Source: Symsagittifera roscoffensis (lineage: Eukaryota; Xenacoelomorpha; Acoela; Convolutidae). From it: DNA of 64,000 nucleotides. The notes below the pieces were generated by a model, which saw only the letters and a list, made by a program, of their open reading frames with translations, was not told where the DNA came from and ran no database searches. Made by a program: the position numbers and the translations under genes. How positions within the stretch are numbered: the first letter of the stretch is position 1; each line of letters starts with the position of its first letter. This document shows, piece by piece, positions 1 through 10,595 of the stretch. The stretch is taken from the NCBI RefSeq assembly GCF_963678635.1, contig NC_087066.1, positions 62,874,282 to 62,938,281 of the forward strand, read 5' to 3'.

Positions 1-2239
1 CTCACATCATATATCAAAACACTTAATTTTTGTATATCGCCTTTCCGTCAAAAATTTAGTATTTGAAAACGCGTTTGTTTGGATCCACACAAAAATTATA
101 TTTTGATTCAATTGTACAAAAAAGCAGCCGGGACATTTTTAAACACATTTTTATAAAAACACATTTTTGCATGCAAATTGTTTATCAAAAAAATGCTTGT
201 GGATTCAATTTTAAGCATCGAAGTTTTTGTAGCTGCGAAAAAATTGTTTGTCTTAAACAGTTTTTATATATGAAAGTTGTATGAATAGGCCTTTTGCTAT
301 CACTCTGTGCATGGAACTGTATGAGAAACATTTTTCGTGTAGGGAATTTAACCCGAGAATTTATGCGAGATAATGATAAAAACAGGAGGTCCATTAATTA
401 GGGAAAAAAGCAAAAAGCAACCAAAGGAGGCAAGGAAGGAAAAAAACTGCCACCTGGTGATAAAAAAAAGTGATCTGATTTTAGCCTTCACAAAAAGATA
501 CCTTAAACTGAAGTTCTAATTGTTCCGACTTTCGAAGAAAGTGCGGAATACATATCCTCGGGTTTTTTATTCAGGCCGACTTCAGAAAAGTTGACTGCAT
601 CTGGGCATCGATCCAGAAATCTTAGGATTGCCTAGCGAGAAGGATTGGCCTAGAATATTGTGCGGCTTGGCTGCTGGAATAATATTTTGATACTTTGTTT
701 CAATACGCGATTTAGTTATGCGTGGTAAAAAATCCGCACTCACAATCGTTCCAAATTGAATTGAGTCAAATTAATTAGTCTTAAAAATTCCATAAACGAC
801 TCAAGTTTTTTAAACACTTTTATATTGTCAACCTACCTACAATTCATAGTTTTGTTAGTATTTAATTTAACAAAAAGTATTCGAGATTATTTAATGGGCA
901 GTCAGAACATTCAAGCTTTTGCCCTGATACGAGCAGTCTTGTTTACATCCTAACGATAGTTTTGTTTGATAAAATTCACGCGTAACGTTTAGTATCAGAA
1001 CCGTTGAATGTTTTTACTAATTTTTGAGGAATAAACAACTGCAGCTACTTTTCTTTAATTAATTTTTTTGACAAATTTGCGTAATGGCAATGAAAGATGT
1101 CAAAAGATTTTTTTCAAAAATTGAATTCATTTCTTGATATTTTTTATCTTCTACAAAAAGTAACCACTTAAACCATTTAAACCATTCAAAACTGTCAATG
1201 GAGACCTAAAACACGTTAAAATTGAGAGAACGTTTTTTTTTGTTCCCATTTTTTAAGTGAGCTGGGAAAACTATGCTTAGGGTGGTGCTTTTTTTGCTGT
1301 TTTTTACTAATTGTTCTAGCGCAAAAGTTTTATGCCACCCGACAAGTTTTTTTTGTCGGGAGCTCAAAGAAAAGATTTCATCTGCAATTACTTGTTGTAA
1401 GGTTATGGTGGTTCCAGATTTCATTCCAGATTTCATTAAGGCGATTGATTATCAAGCTATCAGATTTCCTTACTTCACAGTACATTTCTATCATTTTTCG
1501 ATTTTTTCTAAAGCGAATTTTCAATCTTAAAATTCATAATTAGCATCAAAAAGTAGTCAAAAATTTTGGGGCTACTCCTAAAACTACAATTTGTCATGTT
1601 AAAAATACAGTAATTTTTCAACGAACAGCAATTAATTGTTGCAACACAAAAATTGTTAAAATTAGAGTTGATCAATTAAAAAAACTAAATTGTTCATTTA
1701 CTTTTGCACGCTCGTTACAAAATACATTTAAAAAATAGAGACACGGGTCTTTGATTTTTTTTCACTCAATTGAGTAAAGCGTAAACATTCCATAGCATTA
1801 GAGCCACTTGATCAATTTTGTTGTGCCTTCGAGATTCAACCCCAAAAGAAGAAATTTTTAAACAGCTGATATTTTTTCATCTTGTCCAATCCCATCAACA
1901 TTCTTTTAATACAAAACTTAGTATTATACAAAACATCTAAATCTAATAAATCAATCATTTTTTCCCAATACTTGCCTAATTTGGGCTAATGGCAATTTTC
2001 ATAAGAAAACTTATAAATGACACCATTGTATAAAAAAAATAAATCTTAAAGCTAATAAATAGCTGAACAAAAACATTTTCCAAGCATAAACAGTTCGTCA
2101 CTTTCTTCGAAAATGAGAACAACAACGCTTTCTGAAATATTGAAATCAGACGCCAACTCAGTGTACAAAAAACTAACAACATTGTTCGTACCACGGTCAT
2201 ACTTTGAATTTTACAACTGACCTAAAGATCCATTGATCA
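1..2239. other. AT-rich intergenic DNA, no gene seen
   Basis: Very AT-rich with many A and T runs. The only open frames are under 90 codons, without recognisable domains or codon bias. The segment TGTTCCGACTTTCGAAG near 527 resembles the ends of an inverted-repeat family seen again at 3031 and 16350, so part of this stretch is probably transposon relic. No RNA gene or promoter could be supported. Confidence 0.6.
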
Positions 2240-2259
2240 AGACTTCAAAAAAAAAACTT

Positions 2260-2590
2260 TTTAAAAATTGATGAAAATTCGAAATGCAATTGAATGAAAA
2301 AGATTTTTTTTTCAGAATTTTTTAACAAAAATCTTCACTCCACACGCTATCTAAAGTATAAAGAGATTTAGCTAGTTTCCTGCATCGTTTTAATAGATGC
2401 AAAATGAAACTCGAAGATTCTTTTTGAAACTGGGATAATTAGAATTATACAAAAATCACCTCTATTGTGTTGAAAGAACGATATAGATTGATTGCGCGTT
2501 AATTGTCAATGTTGTAAGCCACCTAAGCTTAGTAAAATTATCAAAGGTGAATTCATATTTTCATTTGACCTCAAGCCGTCAATACTTTTC
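2260..2590. repeat. Dispersed repeat, copy A (partner near 15935-16260)
   Basis: By eye this stretch aligns with 15935-16260. Both contain a CCACACGC(T/C)AT.TAAAGTA block, then roughly 130-150 bases later a GCGCGTTAATTGTC block, then a TTTGA-CTCAAG block. The order is the same and the spacing similar in both copies. The sequence carries no coding signal. It overlaps the left arm of the inverted repeat at 2517-2821. Most likely a non-autonomous DNA transposon family; the class is not clear. Confidence 0.45.
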
Positions 2591-2821
2591 AGATGATATA
2601 AAACAACTCATTGAAAAAAGACTAGTTGAAAAACAACCTGAAACTTATTTGAAGAAAAAACCAACCACACAGAGCATCGTACTTGATCCGGCATTTTCTT
2701 CACAAAAGTTTCAATTTTTCAATCAACTTTTTTTGAATGGATGGTTTTCTATCATCTTGAAAGAGTTGACGACTTGAGCTCAAATTTAATTGTAAATTCA
2801 CCTTTGATAACTTAGTGGCTA
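2517..2821. repeat. MITE-like element with about 60-bp inverted ends
   Basis: The left arm (2517-2582) and right arm (2764-2821) are imperfect inverted repeats. They share an AGCCAC..TAAG start, a core TTATCAAAGGTGAATT and an inner TTTGA.CTCAAG.CGTCAA. About 180 bases lie between the arms. A 76-codon frame inside it has no homology I recognise. Size and structure fit a miniature inverted-repeat transposable element. I could not define a target duplication. Confidence 0.5.
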
Positions 2822-3030
2822 GAAAAGTGCCAATTTGGCTAGCTTGAGACAATTGTCTCTTGATTTATTGCGTTCTTGTAAAGCGTTATAAATGATTTAG
2901 TTTTCAAATTTTAGTTATCAGTATGAACATGGTCTATGGCACAGCTACTAAGTAAAAAATTAAAAAGTAGAAAAAAATAAATAACAATTAAGCAATTAAC
3001 AATCTAAAAATCAACAATTTTTGGTCTTTT

Positions 3031-3100
3031 ATTCCGACTTACGAAGAAATAACGAAAAATTTTAGGCAAATATTTCATTTTTATTTCATAAGTCGGAAAA
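3031..3100. repeat. Short inverted repeat with TTCCGACTT ends
   Basis: ATTCCGACTTACGAAGAAAT at 3031-3050 is the imperfect inverse complement of the segment around 3081-3098. The same TTCCGACTT(T/A)CGAAG word occurs at about 527, and in inverse orientation near 16345-16360. It therefore looks like the terminal sequence of a small DNA-transposon family. Confidence 0.4.
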
Positions 3101-3109
3101 ATAAGGCCA

Positions 3110-5395
3110 TACATTGAGATGTTTGCTAGCTTTGAACATAAACAGAAAATATTGTGATGCAAATAGTTGATTACAAAATTATTGATAGTTTAAATGTTAT
3201 TTAACTATACCTACTTGTTTAAAATTTGACTTACTAGCTGTACCATAGACCACCCGCATTGGAATTTCATGGATACAAATCATTCATATTTGGTTTTCAT
3301 TGTCAATCTCAATAAGTTTCAAACACAATCTATTAGAATCGATAAAATTGGATTATTAGCCCAATATTTTTTCAATCAATATAATTTATTTTAATTGGGG
3401 AGATAAAAGAAGTACAACAAAAAAAACAGCCAGAAAACAAACGGGCTTTTGTATAAAGAAAAACATGACTTTCTTTTTCTTAATTTTTCATGTTTAATAT
3501 TTAGTTAAAAATTATTTTTGTTTTGTCTAGTTTTGCAGAAAAAGTGCAACAAGCTAATAAACAATTTTCTGCAGAAAACATTTGATTATAATGATTTTTT
3601 GTGGAGAAAAAAAATCGATTTTTATGAAATTATGTTGAAAGAAAAATGGTTTATAATGGAATTTTTGGTATGGAAAAATATCAACTAAAATCCATAAAAA
3701 AATTGACTTAAATTTTAAAACTGGCATCTATAATCAATTATTTTGTGCAATATTTTTGTCTATTTTTGAGAATCAGTATATCGTAACGCCAAAAATTTAT
3801 TAGATAAATTTTAGATTGACAAATGTTAGTTTGACAAGTGGGAGGGAGGTTCTAAAAAACACGAGGGGGGGAAATTTTTTGAGGTGTAAAAATTATCTAA
3901 GCATATTTTGAAGCGCAAAAATTTGAGAAAATCGTTGGCTTGAAATTATTTTTTTTTTTTTGAAATTGGCGAAACCTAAACTCGAAATTATTTGTTATAC
4001 TGCGTCTTCAAGGGTAATTTTCAACAATAAATTTTCTCTCGCAAGTCGTAATATTACCATCATCACTTGAGGGGATCATTTGGTCCATCTGCGTAGCATT
4101 GATAGCTTTTATGATACCTAATTCTTTCCTCGTTGTTCCAATAATCAGGCTTTATTCTTTTTCTTTGACCTTTTTTGCTTCCAACTAATTACTCTTATAT
4201 TACTCTGGGGTTCTTTTTCTTCCTCTTATGTAAAGCTCTAATTAGAGAATAGTCGAAAGGTCATTTCTTTATTTCTTTTTTTCTTTTTCATCCCTAAAAT
4301 AAATTTATTCACTATTATCTTTTCTCTTTATCAGAACAAAAAGCTGTTTGTACAATAGACGCTAAGAATTTGGTTAAAAATTGTAATCACAAAAAATTAA
4401 AAAAAAAAAAAAAAGCAAATCTTTTTTTTCAGAAATGCATGGAAACATAAAACCCAAGCTCATATTGTATCAAAACAAACTTGAAGTGCTGAAAGGCAAC
4501 AAATTTTTTCCAACAATATACTTATATAATGGTTACTCCCGCCATCTCTTATCTATCTTCAGATATTTTTCCCTAATCGAATGGTATAAATTAATTACTC
4601 ACGGGAATACGGAAAACACCTTGGGGATTAAAATGGAGCCTAGCAAGATGCAATTTATCATCTAGCTCTCATTTATTTGCATCTCCCAATGATCAAAAAA
4701 TAATTTGAAAGAACGCACTTGAATTAGAAATTGGAGTATAAAATGAACACATTTTTCTAGAAGGCTGAAAAAAGACAAACACTGAAAGAAAAAGAAAAAC
4801 GCTAATGATTGGCCCATTATTTCAGCTGAGTTCTTAACTTCTGGCCTAAGGTCAAAACATATAAAATGCTGTTTAGCCGCGATTTGAGCCCAATAATATC
4901 ATGGTGCTCAAATGGTGTGAAATTCTCCTGCGGTAATTGGGTACATTTCGTGTGGTACTATTTTTTTATAACTTTTGCCTTGGAAAAATCGATGATGTCA
5001 TCTCAAGATGCATGGCGGGGAAAGTTATTTCCTTGGCCACACGAAGCCTGTGTTTGTTTTCAAAACAGCCCCGACCCCGAAATAAAATACGCAGCCTGAA
5101 ATCATTTCATATAATGCATTTTCATAAAAATTATGAACAAACTAAGAAATAAAACTCTCTCTAAACGCTCTCAACATTTACCTGTCTTTAATATAGTACT
5201 GCTTCTGCTGCACGAGAAATAAGATCAAAAACGTTCGTATTCACGATTCAGGTATCTTTAGGAATCACTTCTAGGTTTTGCAAGACAGAACAAAATCAAT
5301 GAATAATTACCTTTCTAAAATGTTACTCGAATCATTTAACAGCTGCGGCAACAAATTCCAATTACTTGGCAACTTTAAGAGGAAAAAGTTCATTT
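3110..5395. other. AT-rich intergenic DNA, no gene seen
   Basis: Contains pyrimidine-rich tracts (about 4140-4330) and long A/T homopolymers. Open frames here are at most 77 codons and unconvincing. No RNA gene, terminal repeat or promoter was recognised. Confidence 0.55.
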
Positions 5396-5536
5396 TTCGA
5401 AGGCATTGAATTTTGATGAAAATGGAAGCTAGCTTGATTAAAGATCATAATATTGTATAATCTGTGCGTATAATACAATATTATGATCTTTAATCACGCT
5501 AGATTCTATTTTCATCAGAATTCAATGCCTTCGAAA
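5396..5536. repeat. Foldback 1: about 63-bp inverted arms, 14-base spacer
   Basis: The left arm 5396-5458 and right arm 5473-5536 are nearly complementary. They include the long exact match GATCATAATATTGTAT, and there are a few mismatches and small bulges nearer the base. A transcript would form a stable hairpin of about 60 base pairs. It could be a palindromic MITE or a precursor of small RNAs. It is followed at 47 bases by a second, unrelated foldback. Confidence 0.75.
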
Positions 5537-5582
5537 CATGTAATTTTTCATCTTAAATTTTTCCTTTTTCGTCTCAAATCTT

Positions 5583-5689
5583 AATCGACAAATCCAGATT
5601 TAAGTCATAGATTGTATTGTAATGATATATTGAGGCAATGTATCATTACAATCTCTGACTTAATGATTTAAATCTGGATCTGTCGATTA
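5583..5689. repeat. Foldback 2: about 47-bp inverted arms, 13-base spacer
   Basis: The left arm 5583-5627 pairs with the right arm 5641-5689. The exact inner match is ATTGTAATGATA/TATCATTACAAT, and there is an outer TAATCGACA.ATCC match. It has no sequence similarity to foldback 1 but the same architecture, orientation and closeness, about 340 bases from the LTR element. Confidence 0.7.
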
Positions 5690-6028
5690 GTTTGCCCCCG
5701 GTTATGTTTGACTGGCTGGATTCAAAAGAGAAAACTGACGATAAAATAGCAATGAAGAAGGTAAAAAAAAGACAGCTGAGGAAAAACGTAATTGGGAAAA
5801 AATACAATTTCATGGAAAAAAAAACACCGCATGAAAAATTTTAGGAAAAAATTATTCAAAAAACGCTTTAATAGGATATATTCACAGTCGTTAAGAAGTA
5901 TTATGTTTTTTTTTGGCAACTGGGCTGGTGGACGGGGCTTCTAACGGAAAAAAAATAAGAGAAACCTTTTTAATGAGGAAACAGAAAAAGAAAGCTTAAC
6001 AGAACGAAGGCAAAAATCCCTTTAAAAC

Positions 6029-6228
6029 TGTGAAAAATGCAGGTTCAATATCTTTAATTCACTGAACTAAGATTGACTCGTTTAGTCTTTAACGGTTAAC
6101 AACAATGAATCCAAACATCGCAGACTAAACTTAAGGTTGGCAGGTATTAATTAATTAGTAGCCGCACCAGACACATAGCTAACCAATGGCGCCAACACGT
6201 AATATATGATTAGATACTATATATGACA
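6029..6228 (-). repeat. 3' LTR of the 6.1-kb Gypsy element
   Basis: 200 bases, matching the repeat at 11974-12173 with no difference seen. On the minus strand it runs TGTCATATATAG to TTTTTCACA. A TATATAG near the start of the LTR could be part of a promoter. It is bounded on its outer side by AAAC and on its inner side by the purine tract GAGGGAA. Confidence 0.93.
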
Positions 6229-6235
6229 TTCCCTC
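6229..6235 (-). other. Polypurine tract of the 6.1-kb element
   Basis: GAGGGAA on the minus strand directly abuts the 3' LTR. This is where plus-strand DNA priming occurs in LTR elements. It is short, so the assignment rests mainly on position. Confidence 0.6.
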
Positions 6236-6391
6236 AACAATCAATTTTCAAACAACTGTTTTAAAATTATCCAACGGAAATGTTTGAGTTTTAGACCAGC
6301 GGTAGTCCACCCTCTCCCTGGGCATGAGTTTTAGTTTAACAAGTTTCTTGAGTTTCCTTTTTCACTCCCTCTTTCAATTGTGCCTTCCTGC

Positions 6392-7876
6392 TCAATTAGT
6401 GTCCCGCTCTCTGTCTTCCTCTCCTTTGGATGTTCTCGCTTTCAATATACTATCTATCATAACCCCGCCGAATTTAGATACCGCCGTCCGCTTCCTGGTA
6501 CTTTTCCGTGATCCTGTTCCATCTTCTGATTCTTGACTAGAGTATGATACGAGACGTAAGCGTCGTACTCGTTCCCCTTTCTTTTTAGAATGTTTCCCCC
6601 CTCGTCCTTCGTTACTCAAATTTGGGGCACTCCCCCCTTGCTCGTTGCTCATAGTCTGGACCTCCGTGTCCACCCCCTGGGATTTTCCAGCTCCGCTTCC
6701 TTCGGATAAGTTTGGTCTTCCAATTCCGTTTTCTACATCGTTATTCATTTTTGGTTCATTTCCTTCCACATCTCGCCCTGGTGCTAATGTTGAGTTCCCT
6801 GCGTGTTTGGAAATTGTTATTGGCTCGTACTCCGAATCCGAATCGTCCTCCTCCGCTGGTGAAAATTCTCGCACTCTATTATCAGCCTTACTCTGTGCGC
6901 TTGCTTTACTCTGTGTGCTCGTCCCTGCCGCCTGTTCGTTCGCTGCTCGCTTTAGTTCCGCCCGACGTTGCAATGCACTCATAGCTGGGAGTGGTAGTGT
7001 TAGCTTACTCGCGGTAGTTGGCGCGTTCGATTTGATGACTTTCTCGGCAACCCCACTTTTCCTAAGTACAGAGCCATTTGCTAGAGTTATAGTGTGCTTA
7101 GATTCGCGAATTACTTTTTGGTTTATGGGTCTATACCTTTTATTGCTATCCTTGAGTCGTTGGAACAACAGTTCGGTCCGTTTACTTGGCTGTTTAGACT
7201 TTCCCCCACAAGCCTGTTTCCCGTCCCCGTCAGCCATTGGTGTTCCATCCGCCGCCGAAACTAGTTGATTTTGTGTCAGTCGCCTAGGGTGATTCATATG
7301 ATCGACATCAAACTCCACGTCGGATCGTTCTTCCCAATCCGTTGCCATGGGTTGGATGTTCCTCGGAGCTCTGGGGTCAGTAGAATCTAAATAGGCAGAT
7401 TTTTGTTTCAACACTCTGGCCCAGTTTAGGTTTTGCAGGGTTGGCTTTTTCGTAAGATTTCGCAGTACCGTATTGGCTTCTCTGCCGTGATGAGCTTCAA
7501 ACGGCGATATTTTGAGAGTAGCATTTGGGGCAAATCTTAGAGCACTCAAGGCTCGTTCTATCATTGATTCTAAGTTTCCACTATCTTTTTCTTTAGCGTA
7601 AGTTAAGACAAAGTTTTTCAGACTGCCAATGGTACATTCGACACACCCGGTGGCGCGATGATCATTCACGGGTGAATAAATTATTTCAATTCCTTCGGAA
7701 TTGCAAAATGATTTAACTGCATTCGATGTGAAACTTGTACCTTGATCCATAAAAATTTTCCTAGGGACACCATGTTGAGATATGTATTGTTTAATGAACT
7801 TAAGGACCTTGTCGCTTTTATTATTTCCGCAGATCATTGCAGAGGGCCAACGTGAAAATCGGTCAACCGCTACCAA
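6392..7876 (-). CDS. pol: Gypsy integrase catalytic core and C-terminal tail (element 1)
   Basis: The frame starts inside the integrase core; the first residues listed are an arbitrary in-frame start, because the true reading comes from the preceding frame by a -1 change near 7975-7985. Catalytic Asp residues lie in VAVDRF and FMDQGTSF, and Glu in GCVECTIGS. The spacing between the second Asp and the Glu is exactly 35 residues, the D,D(35)E pattern that joins cDNA to host DNA. After the core comes a long, low-complexity, charged tail of about 280 residues with a terminal RKSTRKR basic patch. I see no chromodomain. The stop is followed by the purine tract and 3' LTR. Confidence 0.88.
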   Translation of the reverse strand: MVAVDRFSRWPSAMICGNNKSDKVLKFIKQYISQHGVPRKIFMDQGTSFTSNAVKSFCNSEGIEIIYSPVNDHRATGCVECTIGSLKNFVLTYAKEKDSGNLESMIERALSALRFAPNATLKISPFEAHHGREANTVLRNLTKKPTLQNLNWARVLKQKSAYLDSTDPRAPRNIQPMATDWEERSDVEFDVDHMNHPRRLTQNQLVSAADGTPMADGDGKQACGGKSKQPSKRTELLFQRLKDSNKRYRPINQKVIRESKHTITLANGSVLRKSGVAEKVIKSNAPTTASKLTLPLPAMSALQRRAELKRAANEQAAGTSTQSKASAQSKADNRVREFSPAEEDDSDSEYEPITISKHAGNSTLAPGRDVEGNEPKMNNDVENGIGRPNLSEGSGAGKSQGVDTEVQTMSNEQGGSAPNLSNEGRGGKHSKKKGERVRRLRLVSYSSQESEDGTGSRKSTRKRTAVSKFGGVMIDSILKARTSKGEEDRERDTN

Positions 7877-7896
7877 GACATATTTACTTGATTCAT

Positions 7897-10023
7897 TTAA
7901 GTATCTAATTGGACCCCAAAAATCAAGCTGTAGGCATTCGTTCGGCTCGCGTGGTTCATAGATCTTCCCAACATCACCTTTGGCGCATAAACTAAATTAA
8001 GGCTTTTACCTGCATCGGTGCATTCCTTGCATCCATCCGCAGCTGCGACTAAACTCCGGTGGAGATAGGGAAACCAGACATCCCTCGCAGCGTCGAACAT
8101 ACTCGAGCGCCCATGGTGAAACGCATGTATCCGATTAACCACAGCCTTCCTGAGTGGTATGGGGATGACGAGTCGTTCGTCCATCCACAGACAATTTTCC
8201 CGCACGTGGAAATCATGTGTGTGCTGTCCGAGGTAGGCACCCATTGCTCTGACCTTCTTTTCCAAATCCGGGTCCTTACTCTCCACCAGTTCTTTTATTG
8301 CGCGCATCTGGGGGTCCCCTTTATAGTTCGCTTCCACGAGCTTCAGGTTGAATAGCTCCGGCAGTGCACTGCTTTTGCGGACTATCTTGCAGTCCCGGGG
8401 GATTACTGACATGATGACGTTCCCTCCTGCTGGGTATGCCGCCGGAAAAAGTTCACCTCCGAATGCCGAAGGAATGGAGATGACTGTGTTGCATCGAATG
8501 TCCCTGGTGTGATGCGTCTCCGCCTCCAATCGTGCATCCACAATCTCCACCTCGCTGCTACTGCCGCTCGTTATTTCTGGATGTTTCAACAGTAATTTAT
8601 TTAATTTCTTCAAATTAAGTGATGTCATTGTAGATATGTGTATTTTGTTAGATCGATAACTTGTTTTGTTAAATGGAGGACTACTGTTTACTGTGGAATT
8701 AATATCAGACTCACGTAGTTTACATTCGGTGATTGACTTTACTACTGTTGCGCTTTCCCGGTCATTACACTCAGCTATTCGTTTTAGTGGCTTCTGATTG
8801 GTCAACCGACGGTCACGCGTTTTGACGCCCTCTTCCGGTGGAATGTTAACTTTATCGTTTCCAACTTGAATATCTTTAGCTGAAACAATTGATTCCTTTG
8901 ATGCTTTGATGATCCCTTTATTGGTATCAATATATCCGAGTGAATTGGTAATTGATTTCAATTTTGCCACTGTGAAAGTGTTATCATAAAGACTAACTTT
9001 CGTGGCTTCCCCCACCGGATGCCTTGAAAGGTAATCCGCCAGGCCAATTTTAGCCCCAGGCATGTGTTCAATGACAAAATCAAAGGGGATAATTCTATCA
9101 ATCCAGCGAGTTAATCGACTGAACATAGTCTTGTTTTTCTTATTGTTCCCATTCAATAAAGATAGCAAAGCCTTATGATCTGTCACCACAGTAAATTTCC
9201 GCCCGAAAATATAATTTCTGAAGTATTCGGAGCCCCAAACTACGGCCAGCATTTCTAGCTCATTCGTCGAATATTTCTTTTCGGCCGCATTTAAAAACCG
9301 GGACGCAAATGATATTGGTCGCCAACCCTCGGTGCCTAGTTGTTCGAGTACCGCCCCCAAACCGTTATGGCTTGCGTCGCACACGATACGTATATCCTTA
9401 TGTACGTCGAAATGCTTAAGTTCGACAATGTTCGCGACTTGTTTCTTAATCGATTCGAACGCTGTTTGGCAGTCAATTGTCCAGAGGAATTCGTTCTTCT
9501 TACTTAGAAGTGGACGTAGAGGCGCCGAAGTTTCCGCTAACGCCGGTAAGTATTTGTGAAGACTATGGATTGACCCCATGAACGATTTCAACTGAGAGAG
9601 CGTTTTCGGGGCGGTTAATTTGTCAATTGGATCTGTTTTCCGCACCATTGGTGTAATCCCTGATTTCGTAATCCGGTGGCCTAACCACTCGCAAGTATTT
9701 TTCGCAAATTGACATTTTTCTAGCTTCAAAGCCATATTTTCTTTATCGAGTTTCGTTAAAATCTTCTCCACTAAAGCGATATGTTCGATCTTGGTACCTT
9801 TCGAAATTACTAATATATCATCAATGAAAGCATGCGCGCACGGAAATTCAGCCAGAATGGCATCCATGACCCGTTGAAATTCCGCCGGCATGGTTGTCAA
9901 TCCGTAGAATCCTGTTTTGAATCGATATGTACCGGTAGAACGGCCTCCCACCAATGAAAAATTGCAATGTTTACTAGTGTTTTCATTTAAAGGAAGTTGA
10001 CCGTATGCGTACGTGAGGTCCAT
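7897..10023 (-). CDS. pol: Gypsy reverse transcriptase (palm), RNase H and integrase zinc finger (element 1)
   Basis: The reading frame of 708 codons begins in the RT palm: MDLTYAYGQLPL holds the first catalytic Asp and AFIDDILVIS holds the Asp pair. RNase H follows (VCDASHNGLGAVLEQ, ELEMLAVVW, VVTDHKALL), then a spacer and the integrase zinc finger with its His pair (RIHAFHHG) and Cys pair (CKECTD). The frame overlaps the upstream one (9987-10595) by 37 bases in the -1 relation, at a U UUU UUA heptamer. At its far end the reading frame moves by -1 again into the integrase core. Confidence 0.9.
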   Translation of the reverse strand: MDLTYAYGQLPLNENTSKHCNFSLVGGRSTGTYRFKTGFYGLTTMPAEFQRVMDAILAEFPCAHAFIDDILVISKGTKIEHIALVEKILTKLDKENMALKLEKCQFAKNTCEWLGHRITKSGITPMVRKTDPIDKLTAPKTLSQLKSFMGSIHSLHKYLPALAETSAPLRPLLSKKNEFLWTIDCQTAFESIKKQVANIVELKHFDVHKDIRIVCDASHNGLGAVLEQLGTEGWRPISFASRFLNAAEKKYSTNELEMLAVVWGSEYFRNYIFGRKFTVVTDHKALLSLLNGNNKKNKTMFSRLTRWIDRIIPFDFVIEHMPGAKIGLADYLSRHPVGEATKVSLYDNTFTVAKLKSITNSLGYIDTNKGIIKASKESIVSAKDIQVGNDKVNIPPEEGVKTRDRRLTNQKPLKRIAECNDRESATVVKSITECKLRESDINSTVNSSPPFNKTSYRSNKIHISTMTSLNLKKLNKLLLKHPEITSGSSSEVEIVDARLEAETHHTRDIRCNTVISIPSAFGGELFPAAYPAGGNVIMSVIPRDCKIVRKSSALPELFNLKLVEANYKGDPQMRAIKELVESKDPDLEKKVRAMGAYLGQHTHDFHVRENCLWMDERLVIPIPLRKAVVNRIHAFHHGRSSMFDAARDVWFPYLHRSLVAAADGCKECTDAGKSLNLVYAPKVMLGRSMNHASRTNAYSLIFGVQLDT

Positions 10024-10595
10024 CGTTGTAAAAAAACATCCCCCTGTTTGCGTTCGCTGATAGTTTGCCCTACGATGTCCATTAGTTCTTCAATATTGGG
10101 CATTTGGTATTTATTCTTATGCACTTGTTTGTTTAGTTCTCTAGATTCCAGTGCAAGTTTTACAGAACCGTCCTTTTTCACGGTGATGACAATAGGTGAA
10201 ACAAAATATTTGTCTGAACATTCTTCCAACTTTTGGATATGACCCTGTTCCAACAGTTTTTCAATCTCCTTATCGACTTTTTCCTGTAATGTTATAGGTA
10301 CTCGCCTACCTTTTTGTTGAATTGGAGTTAGGTTTTTGAAGAAATCTGCCTGCACCTTATAATTTCGAATGCGCCCTACCCTGTGAAAAAGATGTTGAAA
10401 TTGCTTACAGAAATGTGTCTGCCACTCATCCAGGTCATTGTCCATCGCCACAGTTCCTTCCGTGGTATGTATGCTTTTCACCCCTTCTGTCGATGGTGCT
10501 TGTACCAGCATCAGTCCTAGTGAGGCATTAAATCCCTGCCAATAATAGACGGTCGGCACCCTCCGATGACGTTGATATCCGACGAACAAGTCCAT
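9987..10595 (-). CDS. pol: Gypsy protease end, linker and RT fingers (element 1)
   Basis: This middle frame overlaps gag-protease by 79 bases in the -1 relation. It carries the protease C-terminus, a linker, and the RT fingers region, including VSPIVITVKKDGSVKLALES and HKNKYQMPNIEELMD. The RT domain is then divided in mid-sequence: the reading frame moves by -1 at 10029-10035 into the palm frame. Splitting a catalytic domain at a frameshift is unusual for a programmed signal, so this may be a recent 1-base deletion in a run of seven T. Confidence 0.85.
   Translation of the reverse strand: MDLFVGYQRHRRVPTVYYWQGFNASLGLMLVQAPSTEGVKSIHTTEGTVAMDNDLDEWQTHFCKQFQHLFHRVGRIRNYKVQADFFKNLTPIQQKGRRVPITLQEKVDKEIEKLLEQGHIQKLEECSDKYFVSPIVITVKKDGSVKLALESRELNKQVHKNKYQMPNIEELMDIVGQTISERKQGDVFLQRWTSRTHTVNFL
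10029..10035 (-). promoter_or_regulatory. Candidate -1 frameshift heptamer TTTTTTA inside RT
   Basis: In the upstream frame the codons are GTT TTT TTA, so the heptamer T TTT TTA is in the correct phase for tandem slippage. U UUU UUA is an established efficient -1 slippery sequence. It is exactly where the RT reading frame must change. It sits in a run of seven T, which is equally prone to deletion by polymerase or sequencing. I did not identify a clear downstream pseudoknot. Confidence 0.45.

Noticed and set aside
6645-7268. 207-codon plus-strand frame
   Set aside because: It is the antisense shadow of the low-complexity integrase tail of element 1.
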